Positions 35,601 to 47,600 of a stretch of 64,000 nucleotides of DNA are shown here, piece by piece. The DNA comes from Perca fluviatilis (Eukaryota; Chordata; Actinopteri; Perciformes; Percidae). Under the pieces are notes generated by a model that saw nothing but the letters and a program-made list of their open reading frames with translations, was not told the origin of the DNA and ran no database searches. The stretch spans positions 3,860,576 to 3,924,575 of the forward strand of contig NC_053115.1 of NCBI RefSeq assembly GCF_010015445.1. The letters are read 5' to 3'. Positions within the stretch are counted from its first letter, which is position 1, and the number at the start of each line of letters is the position of its first letter. The position numbers were made by a program, and so were the translations under genes.

Positions 35601-38600
35601 CCTATCTATATGTCTGTCAGTCTATCTATCTATCATGTAAAAAACAGATTACAGTAGTTTCATCCTTGATTATTAATCATATATATTTGTCCCTATTTTA
35701 GGGGAAGAAGACACAGTCCATGAAGCTCCTGAAAAGACAAAGAAAGCAAATAAAGATTCATCTACTGTTTTGGTGAAAGCCCATAAAGCTCAGAGCTGCT
35801 ATCATATTGAATACAAGTTGTTGCCAGGCGATACAGAGACAGTCAAAGTGGACCTAGTATTGTTTGGGCCAGTGGTAAAAATATACAAAGAAGACGAGTT
35901 CAAGGTAACCTTGTGCATGTATGTGTGTGTGTGTGTGTGTGCCCTTTATGAACAATTCATGAATATCCTGAATGAACGACAATAAAGCAGCTACATTGTC
36001 TAGAGTTACAGCAAATGACCCATCACTACACAGCGGTTATTATTGCCATGATAGGGTTGATGATTTCTGGTAACAAACATTTCAAAACATTCTGCTGTTG
36101 AATAAAAAATCTAATTTGCAAGTGCCTCTAATTAGGGCTGCACAATATGAGGAAAATATGCGACATATGCGATAACGTTAAATATTATAAACAGATATTA
36201 AAGTGTACTCAGTTCTGCATTTCTGCTGCTTTCAGTATTCTGCTAAAATCCAGCAAAATGCTTTTTGAATTTAAAACAAATAAAAGGAAATCATTTCAAA
36301 AATTATTTTATTGAACAAATTAAACGTTTGATTGGATTAAATATAAAAGGCACCACTAAAAAAAGAATGAAAGTTTTCTACTGATATTTTCTTTCAACTA
36401 ACACAAAAAAACTTGGAGTGTCTTTCGCAAGATGTTGCAGCCTTTCGCGATGTGTATATTGCGGCAGTTGATATTGCGATAACGATTAAACAAACAATAT
36501 ATTGTACAGCCCTACCTTTTAATACAGAAATACATGTGTGAATTCTGTCACAGATTCTGAGAACATGGCATGAAGGAGATCGGACATGGGTTGGTTGGAT
36601 ACAGAATTTCAGCGTCAATGTCAACAGGGAGTTGCTGATCAGTCTACTTCCTCATAAGATCACGCTCCAGATATGGAACAGTAAGGACAAATTGTGCAGC
36701 CAGGCCCGCTATGAAAGACTGAAGGCCTTCAGATTGACACAGGATCAGACTGAAGATGCAACAGAGATGTGTGGTGAGCATCAATTTCAACATTATACAT
36801 ATTGTGTATACTGTGTTTTTATATACAATTATATAATTAAAATATTTTTTTATTCTAAGGTGACATCAAGACTATGGTGAAGAAACTGAGATTGTCATGT
36901 GAGAGCAAGTCAAACACACCTAAAAAACACAGAAGTCATATCCTGTTTCATTCCAGTTCAGAGGAGGACTCAGAAACAGGTACATCTACAATATTTGCCT
37001 TATTTGTTATGGAATCATAATTATACTACATTGGTTTATGTAGACACATTGGTTACTAATTATATATCTTTGCTAGAGTTCATGCTTATATACTTAGAAT
37101 CAGATTCATTGCCAGGTAAGTAGCACTTACTAGGAATTGGCTTTGGTTTGATGCATACATAAAAACATATTTAAACATTAACATGAAATATACAAACAGT
37201 AAATACATAAACAAGTAATCCATGCATATAACTATATAACATGAAGAAAAAAAGCTATATTGTGTAAGCTATAGCTATATCTTTCGTAACCCTGTTTATA
37301 GACAATAACTTGGCTCTTCTCACCAAAACAGAATTTCAAAAACCCACAATTGATGCTTTGGACGTTGAGGATATCAAAAGCAATGGCACTGCCCCAGCTG
37401 AAATCAGTCCCATTCATTTGTTTGCGGGTGAGTCAACCTCTTATTCACACGGATAGCCTCTAAAACAGTGTTTAAAACAAAGCAACGTGTACCTGAGACC
37501 CCTCATCATATACATCCTGTATGTCTCCTGGTTATGACCACTTCAACCACAGTGTCACTTTTGTCTTCATTCTATTACATATTCAAGAACTGAAGAGGTA
37601 AAACCATCGTAATAAGAAAAAAGATGAAAAACATGTTTGATTTTTATGGTTCTTGCCCTGCTAATCACCTTGCAACCCCTCAGATTGATCTCGCTGGAGA
37701 AAATTTAATGTAATCATAGTCATATGATGGGCATAAAATGTGGACCAACTCTTTTTGTAGGTATTACTTGTCTTATTAACCTAAGTAGAAACTAGGGAAC
37801 GAGACTAAGTTTGATGATGGTACTAGATGAAAAGTCAAATGATTCCAAAGTTACAACTATTCTTCCTGTGGGGAAAATAAAAGTCTGTACCAAATTTCAT
37901 AACAATCCCAGTAGTTTCATGTCAATCCCAGTCTCAACCTCATGGTGGCGCTAGAGAAAAAAGTGAGGGGCTCAACCAAAGTCATACGGATTCATCTTAT
38001 GGTGACTTTGAATATCTCAATGCCAAACCTCATTGAGATCTTTCCAATTTTTTCAGTCTGGACCAAAGTGGTGGATCACAAGATTTTAAATGTCAGACAT
38101 TATGTTAACCACGAAAGCATTTTGTAGTATTTTGTTTTTGTGACTGCCAGGTGAGACCTCATTGACTGAATGCTTCCCAGTCTGTTCATCTGGTGTTTTT
38201 GAGGTCATGTGCAACATCTCTCTGGACAGACCATTAATATCTGACCAACTAAAGGCTGAACTCAATCCACTGGTCATCACAATTTTGTCTGCCGCCTCAA
38301 TGCCTTCATCCCCAGTCCCCTTCCACGTCCTACAGGTGCGACTCACATCTCACTTAATCTTTATTAAAAATGTCACAATAAATACTTGGCTTGCACTGTA
38401 CATGTACACCTCATTCACTATTTAGTTTTCACAAGTGATACCATTTTATTTGCAAGCTTTGACATTTAGCAGTAGCCTGACTCCGCCCTACTACGCGCTT
38501 CCACTCAATTTTCATTTTCCTTCAGTACTCCGTCTGGGTTTGCGGTATATTCTTGATGTTGAGGTTGTGCGCTAGTTTGAGTTGTAGTTCCATAATGGCG

Positions 38601-41600
38601 GCAGAGAAAGATGCGAGCGAAGCCATTCGGTCCGTTGTGGCAACGCTGCCGAATATCCAGAAGTTAAAGCCCGAGCAAGACCAATCTTTGCTGAGTTGTG
38701 TTGGTGGCCATGATGTCGTGGCCCTCCTCCCCACGGGGTTCAGGAACAGTTTGATTTTCCAGCTCGCTCCGTTAGTGGTGAAGGAGTCGGCTAAGGCTAA
38801 CGCTAGCGACCAAACGTTAGCGATTGGTTATTGCAGATCCAGAATGGCTCTGGGCAGATCCAATACTTTTAAACTTCAACAGAGTACCCGCCTTCAAGGA
38901 AGTTAACACTGGTCAATGGAGAGTGGCCAGACTCTCTGGACTAATGAAATATACCAGAGTCTGGTAGGACCAGGCTAATGTACCAGAGTCTGGTAGGACC
39001 AGGCTAATGTACCAGAGTCTGGTAGGACCAGGCTAATGTACTAGAGTGTGGTAGGACCAGGCTAATGTACTAGAGTGTGGTAGGACCAGGCTAATGTACT
39101 AGAGTGTGGTAGGACCAGGCTAGTGTACCAGAGTCATGTAGGACCAGGCTAGTGTACCAGAGTCTGGTAGGACCAGGCTAATGTACCAGAGTCTGGTAGG
39201 ACCAGGCTACTTTAGCAGTAGGGCTGGGATGATATTTATCCTGATTCGATTCTTTCACGATACATGGGTTCCGATTCGATTTGTATTGCGATATTTATTT
39301 ATTGCGATTCTAGAAGTATTGCGACTCGATAGTATTGACTATTGTGATTTTTTTTCCTTCTTTTACAAAAACAAAACCGATTCTAGGGAAAAGAATCAAT
39401 TTAAAAAATCGTCGCAAAAATAATTATGTTACATAGGATTTTCTATCCCCCCCATATTTAGCAGTGAGCTTTGATATGACATAGTTACAGGAAAAATGTG
39501 TGCCTGTATTTTGCCAGTACAAGTTCCATACCTTGCACAGAGTGTAGATGTATTCATTTTTTTTGTTTTCCCAGGAAAAATGTATGCCTGTATATTGCCA
39601 GTACAAGTTCCATAACTTGCACAGAACAAAGTTTCACAAGCATGGCACCAACATCTACTTCAGGGATGTGAATGTGATCCTGACTGGCTTGATGAGTCCT
39701 GAAGAGCTCAAAGAATTCCTCTCCGGTCCATCTCTTGAGATAGAGGTCCATGATCGTGACAGAAAGTTGGAAGAAACTAAGAAAACCCCAGCAGTGCTTG
39801 GCACCGGGTCAGATAAAGACATCCTATGTGGTGCGGCACTATTAAAACAGAAGGCAGCAGTCATTAACTCTCATGGTATTGCAAGCCTGAACTTCTCTGA
39901 GCTGCTACTTGGGAAGAAAAGCCTAAAGGTGCACTCACCGATCAGATGCTCCCCTCCACCTCCGCTGCAAAGTGCATGCAGGAAGATGACAGACACGGCA
40001 GCTAGTAGAGAGCCAATGCAACAAGGCCATTATTTTGATGCCAATTCTCAACTCAAAGTCAAGGTTGAGATAGCTTGTCCACTCAACATTAAGAACAACA
40101 GCTGTGAACTGGAGTCCTGTGATGGTCCGTTTGGGCGCATCATCTACCTCTTCGATTACAACAACTTCCCTTTGATGACCAAGCTGAGGTCCGAAATCCT
40201 CAGAATCAACGCATCAGCTTTCCATCTGGACTCACAGTCACTGGAAAATATAGAGAAATCCCTATCAAATTACATAATGACTTTCAAAAACGATGAGAGC
40301 AAGGATCTGGATTTTGTTACAGGATTCCACGTGCTGGATAAGAGAAAACACATCTTTGTTCTTGAAGGGCTGAAACATAAAGCGGTGAAGAGACTTTGTG
40401 ATGCTGTTCCGATGAAGTAAGCCCATGAACACTGTCTTGCCCTAACAGCTAGTGCTAACAATTTTCAGCTGTGCTGTCCATTTGGAGCCAATGTTTAAAT
40501 TCCAATGAGATTCCTGCAGCTTGTGTGATGTTTTGCAGGCTGAGTGGGAGTGATGAGGAGCAGGTGATAGTCCTCTACAATTCAAACCTGTGTTTCTTCA
40601 AGCGCATCTATGACTCACTAGATGTGGGCCTGACTCCTATCCATCTACATGAGTCACTAGAGACCATCATGAGACAGCCTCTGGTCTACATTAGAGGCAT
40701 GGTCCCCCAACTCTGCTTCCAAGCTTTGTTAAGGTACCCATTTCGTTACAGTGGCCTTAAAGGACCATACCTGTGATTGCCTGTTTTATTCATTAAATAC
40801 AATACATGAATACTGTACATCAAAGCAAACTAGGGCTGAATACCAGTTTTTGTGCTTCGAAGCTTTGGTACTAATCAACAGCGAATATTTTAAGCATGTG
40901 AGGGCAGCTACTGTACACGCCTCACTTCCTTCACTACAGTGGTTGTCATGGCAGGGCAATGCGTTGTACTTTTATTTTGCCTAGGTTTTTAACAGTTTTA
41001 GCTGTTTTTATATTCTCTCTAACAATTGTTTATAACGGCCCCTTATTGTTTTATGTCAAGCCCTTTGAATTGCCTTGTTGCTAACATGTACTATTTAAAT
41101 AAAGCTGCTTTGCCTTGCCTAGGTTAAGCCAGCTTTGTCAAGTAAGGCAACTCAAAGATGTGGTGCAGTGCAGCCTCTTCCCATCAGCTGACATGATTCT
41201 CAGCATGAGCAAGGAATATGCTGAGCAGTGGGAGCAAAAAGCCTCAGCAAACACTGAGGTGGACATGCCCACTCTGCCTGTCCACATTAAAAGACATCCA
41301 CTGCTCAACACGCACAACAGAGAGTACACGAAATGGAAACACAACAGCCAGCGGTTGCCGCATAAACAGTCGAAGGACTTCATTCAGGTCCGTAGGTGTA
41401 AAATAATTCTGAGTAGAATCTGACTAATTAACTGAGCCACTCATAATGTTATGCATCACTTTCCAGGACAATATTAAAAAGGTTCAAGAGGAAAGTGAGC
41501 GGTTGCAGAAGCCAGAGGCTGCTGTATTAAGGATCGAACAGTCTGAAGCCAGGCCAACACACAACTACAGCATCCAAACCTTCAACTCAACTGAACAAGC

Positions 41601-44600
41601 CAAGGAGTTGCTCCGCAAAGAGATGTCTAAGGTTGGATGAATGTTTACGACTTCCTCTTCTGTGCGCCGGGTTTCGTTTAGAAACTTGAGACGGGAGAAT
41701 GGAGTTGGAGTTGAGAGATGGCGTCTCTATAAACAGATACCTGCACGTGAATGCAGATAAATGATTGAAAAAGCTAATAAATATAAAAATTGTCAGACGA
41801 TAGCCAGTGGGTTCCGAAATAGCATTTCGGCCAATGCATTCCGCCTCTTTTGCTTACTTTTGGTTTGCTTTTTACTTACTGCAAGCCCACTCAAATGTGA
41901 TTGGTCAATACTACTCGGACTAAAAATCTTGTCCAGTTGCCTACAGGTTCTTCACGCATATATCTGTTAGAGATTAAAAGGACAAATCCAATAATCTAAA
42001 CCTGTATTTAAAAATTGCCAGCAAAAATGTAAACTCAATGAAGTCACAATGAAGTACTTATGTAGTTAAAAGGATAAGGCTGGTATTATTCTTTATGTTT
42101 TGTGTGTGATGGGACAAAGAAAGTGTCCAGCGAAGAGTTACTGAAATGTATTGTGCTTCTCTGATGATAACACTAGGTGCCAGGGCGGAGGTTTACCTAC
42201 AGTCAGCAGTATTGGAGTGCTACAGTGGATCAAGAAGATGTGCCTTCTAAAAATGACTCCCACTCCACTGCTGCCTCTCCAGTTTGGTTTACAAGTATGA
42301 GCAGCGACAAGTCCAAAGTGCACCCTAGACACCCAGATGAGGCTCGTGTGGAAGAGCTGAGGAAGGTGATGCCTTTGACATTCCCATGAATCTTAGCACA
42401 GGGATAAAAAATGTTTTGACTGTTTACTTCTCTCTGACTCAGTAGCATATAATAGGACATGCATAATAATATTAACCTTGCTGTTCTCTCCGGAGGAAGT
42501 CAGTGTTAGGGTGTGTATGTAGACATATTCGAGCAGGGGTGTCAAACTCAACTTCACTAAGGGCCTGGAAAAAGAGAATCACATCAAGGGCCAGACATGT
42601 AAAGTTTATTGACATGCTTTTATTTCATCAAAAAAGTTAATATATATTTGACTGAATTATTGCATTGCCGCTTTTTTGTAATTTTTGTTGCTTTTATCAC
42701 CTTTTTTTGTGGCTTTCTCAGACATTTGTCACTTTTTTAAAATGTGTCCCTTTTTAAATTACATTTTTATCATTTTTTTTTGTCATAGAATTTAACAAAT
42801 TAAGCAAAACAATGATCATTTTCTTTTACAACAGCCTGTTTTACAGCCCCAATATGAAAAGTCTTAAAGTCAGTAATTCTGCCAAATTCTGATTTGAGTG
42901 TAGCGTAATTACAGTTTGAAAAACAAGTTTCCCATGTTTTGGTTTGGCGCACAACTAAGTGGGCCTAATCTTTTGAGAACCTAAACTAATATGCGGGCCA
43001 GATCAAAATCTGTGAGTGGCTGGGTTCGGCCCGTGGGCCTTGAGTTTGACACAAGAGTATTAGATGGTTACATTGATAATACTTCTGTTCACTGTGCTTC
43101 CAGCCATGGAGAGAGAACATCCTACATGCCACTATATTGAAGCCTACACTTTCAAGGGACGTATGGCCCTGGAGCCAGCGCTCTGAGGACTTTCAGCTCT
43201 ACAGACAACCTACTTTCTTCCACCCACATCCTGTTACTTGTCACCCTGGTGGGCGTGCCTGCTGCAATAAGTAATTGCTACTGTTCATTAGCTTTAAGTA
43301 TACAGCCAATCTATGGTACAGATCCATCATAGAGCAGATAGAAATGTCTCTAACGACAGCTGCCTCAATATAGTATGTCATACAGCCACATAACAGTTAC
43401 TTGAGGCCACATGACAGGTTTTGGGGCATGGCTGCTATATGTTTTTTTCCGTGTCCTACATTGCTGAAAAAAACAAAAGTCTCCAAAAATTCGACTCCAA
43501 TAAAGGTATAACATTATAGTCCAGGTGATATGTTCACTTCTTCATAAAAGCATGGCATTTGGTACAGTTTGAGGCCCTGAACTTTTTTTTTTAGAAGTGG
43601 AACCATCGCAAAAACATCTGGTGGTGGCCATGTTGGCCGTTTTACTTTTCCGGCATAACCAATTTATGTATTTTGCATCATATCTCCTGAACCAAACATG
43701 ATAACACAGAATAGGTGATGTCCACCCCCATGTTTTGATGGTCAAAGATTACAATGACGCCACATACAACAGCCTAAACTGTTCAAGCGAACAGTTAATA
43801 GTGAATTCAGTGACACTGAAGAAGAAAATCACAGTATTTGAGAACCTTGGCTAGACTTTACAATATCATGTCTGTTGCATGCATGTGTAGAATTTTAAAC
43901 ATGTAATCATTTTGTTCATTAACCCTGATGATACAGGGACTGTAAAGAGTAGAACAATACAGAGACAGAGCGCATTTAAGTCCCGCCCACACCGGAGGGG
44001 AAAACAAACTCTCCGCTCTCCATTGACTTGTATTGGGTGAAGGTTCCTCCTCGTCAATTTCTTCTGCTTGCAAACAACAGAGCAATGCCTAAAAGCTGCT
44101 GTGTGGTGGGATGCACTAACAAGAGGGTAAAGAACCCAAACCTATGTTTTTATAAGCCACCAAACCCAAAACTGAGTCTTTAAGAAGACAAGGCGTAAGG
44201 CATCAGCAGGAAGAATGGGGAAACTGTGGATCTTGACACTCAGTACGCCTAACGTTATGTGTGCAGCAAGCACAACACACCAACCCGATTATCGGCCGTC
44301 GGACAGTCTGGCGAGGTCAGTGACTCGAGTCTGTTCGGTGCGTCCCCTGCCGTCGTCCGTCGGAGGAGCAATGGTGTTCATTTGGGCCGATTTGACTTGT
44401 TGAATCGGAAGGCGGGCAGTCAGACTCAATGACCAATCTGGTTGGTGGAGGGCTAACCCGGAAATGACGAGCGGGATGAGCGACACTAACGCCTCTCAAA
44501 ATCTGACGAAAAAATCGTATACACTGACCTTTGTCGATCTAAAATGAAGACAGATTCAGCAACTGCACGGCCTATTTCTCGCTTAAAATGTTTTCAGAAA

Positions 44601-47600
44601 CACGTTTCGGTGAACTATTTTCGTAAAATACGAGATCGTATTCTGAACGAGCCGCCATTATGGTCTGGCTTTGAAATTCGGGAGAAGCCAGACCCACGTG
44701 ACGCATTCGTCCAATTAGCTACCGGTTAAAAAATTTTGGCCGACAATACAGATTAGTGCTGCCTGCTGTTATGGAGACGTATTACGTCTCGCGCACACGC
44801 AGAACGTACGCTCAAGTCGGCGTCGCTTCAGTGTGTTCTGAGGCACTTTTTTGACCAACTCGGGGAGGTTCTGCCGACGGTCGACTGTCGGGTTGGTGTG
44901 TCAGAGCCTTTAGGCTAACTATAAATCTGTAAGTTAAGCTAACGCATGTGTAGAAATCAGATAGCTATGCAGTATAATGTTAGCAAGTGCCTCAGCTTGC
45001 TAACATTAGCTTATTTACAGCTAACTTGTCCTTTCCGGTAGACATAGGGTGCTAAAATAATCCTTAGACATCCTTAATTCTAATGTTTTTAGCTAGCTAC
45101 AGGTATTTGTGTGAAATATTGTGGTGCCGATTGTTTTCCGATTTTTGGTAGGCGTGGTCTTTTATAGTATGACGAATAGTGCTCTTTCTCTATTCAATAT
45201 GACCTTAAAATTTAACTTTTGTTGGTTGACAGAGTACAAAGTTGGCAGCTCCTACCCAACCCAACGAGCCAGAGAGAGACAGAGAGAGAGAGAGAGCAAT
45301 GGTGGTCGAGCGAGCTAGAGAGTGAATGAAGAGAGGGAGCAGTGCTAGCAAGAACAAAGCAGTGAATCAGATAAATAAACTTTATTTTCTGATTGTTTCC
45401 GGTAGTTACGTTTTAAAGCACAAATAAACATGATGCTTTAGGCAAGATGGTATCATTGTAATCCTTGACCATCAACCACCGATTTTCACATAGCCTTTCA
45501 CCTGGACTATTGCAAAGAAGTTAAAGTTGATCCAGTTACTTCCAATCTATTTGTCTTATAGTATTTTTTTACTCTGCTGTTAGACAGGAAAAGTGCCGTA
45601 GTGTAGCTACACCTCTTCAGCTTCGTTATTCCACAAGCTAGCTAACTATTCTAGTGTCTCTCGATGTTTCTCAGTGTTTTCTTTCCTCTTCTCCTCCACT
45701 CTCCCGTGTCTCCGCTCAGCCGTTTTGCGTGTGTGTGTCTGGGTTTGTTTGTTTGTGTGTCTGTCTGTCTGTGTGCATGTCTGCCTGTGTGTGTGTGTGT
45801 GTGTCAAACTGGTTAGGCTACTGAGAATGTTATTTTTCATTTGAATGTTTATGCCGCGGCCGGAAAATTATCGAGCGTTATAATCGATTATGGTGGGCCA
45901 CTGCATCGATGCAACATCGTCCATGTCCGCATCCCGATGCATCGATTATTTGATTAATTTCAACACCTCTAGCTCTGTGGCGCTTCAGGGAGTATTGCTA
46001 TCTTGAGCCAGCGGGAAGTGATCGCGTCATTGACCAACAAAAACCTGTTCTAAAGTCAATAGCGCAGTATTTCATTGTTATTTTAACAGCCAATTAGTAA
46101 AATGCGCCTAAGCTTGTGCACAGCGCAAGCACACTATGCTTGTGACACACACAGGGACGCACAGCAGCACACACACATGCAGAAGATTACAAATGAAAAT
46201 ATTACGGTGTAAATCCTCCATCATAACAGCAATGCGCCAAGGTCCAAACGCGCCTGGCTTTTAAAGGGAATGGGAGATGATCTCTGATTGGTTGATTTCA
46301 TGTTACGCCCAAAACACACCTCTGATTAATGAAGACACTAAGTACAACCCTTTAGGACCATGCACCCGGCGCACGGACCCATTTTTCCACCATCAAACTA
46401 GCAAAAGTGGATTTGGACACGCCCTAAACACACCTGCGCCATGCGCTTCATACTGTGTGCTTTGATCGTTAAAATAGGGCACTATATGAGTTATTTATGT
46501 TTTGCCAGTTAAAGACTTAAATCAGGCTGTTTTCAGAACTGGGGTCTCATGGGTAAAAAGATTTAAGTTATTGTCGTAACTCCCCAATCCCTGGATTGTT
46601 GGGATTGACATGGACATGAGGACTAGATGGCAAATATTCTTATCCATTGAATTAGTTGACTAACTGAAATGTATCAGGTAAGGTGAGGTATTAAACCACA
46701 ATGTTGTAGGGCAAGCATTAAGGCCCAACTTTAATGTTGTCTTTGAACAGCGTGCAACAGCTTGGATTTAGCCACACCAAGCTATGTTATGCATTTGCCA
46801 TTGTTTTGATGCTGTTGGGACACACATTCTCGCATTGCCAGACCTTCGTCGTTGATATAGACTAGAACACACAGTACTTTTCTTGCCACACAAGCAGTGC
46901 ATGTGCCACTTCATGTAGATGGTGAGTAACCCAAAACTCACAAACTGGCACTGTTGTTGCTCCCACTGGTTGGGTTTCAAAGATACCTTGTAATAACTTT
47001 GCCATTTTAAATGTAAAACTGTACAAAACATGGGGAAAAAGGGATGGCTATAAATGACTCAGCACTAAATTCAACAGTCTAAGAGTATCCAAGAGTGGAG
47101 TTTTTCCTATAATGTCTGGGCCATAAGCTTTTTTTTAGTATTGAGGTCCAATATTGATTTGTTTTGATCGAAGCTCCAGATGGCGGCTGTTTGAGCCAGT
47201 ATCCGTTTTTGCTGCTGAGTAACACACTCCCACACCGCACTGGAGAATAGATTTTGGTCGGGGAGGAACCTCAGTGATATAAGCAGTGAACAAAAATGAT
47301 CTGTTGAAGCTTTAGTGCGTAACTTTTTTACATTAATGAATGTACGTTACATTCAAGCCATTGCCAAATGAGTTGCTACAAAGCTAATTAAGACTATCAG
47401 CTCCTCAACTCTCTCTGTATTTCTCACTATGGCTATGTTGAGAAGATTGTGGCGTCCGGCGACTTTCGTGCGCAAAAAAACCCCGAGTGAAGATAATGAC
47501 CTCTTCTGAAGAGTCCATCATGTTTTTTTAATCGTCCGTGTCCTTCCTGGCTAACCTCGCACTACGTGGGGGGTGCGCCATCACAGAAGGCTTGTATCAT

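Larger units (their letters stand above)
38470..39215. mobile_element. Element with captured helicase fragment and 29-bp minisatellite
   Basis: Begins 'tagcctgactccgcccta' and ends with repeated 'gtaggaccaggcta'; the outer words tagcctg/caggcta are inverted. It contains a RecQ-like coding piece and, on its right side, nine 29-bp units. In cfap92 intron 7. Confidence 0.6.

Noticed and set aside
35412..35657. Tyr-Leu-Ser-Ile repeat proteins
   Set aside because: All three frames of a TATC array are open; this is intron 1 of cfap92, not coding sequence.
43104..43273. Longer cfap92 exon 13 ending GGRACCNK
   Set aside because: It needs the donor at 43271 and gives a phase that does not fit exon 14; the donor at 43249 fits.
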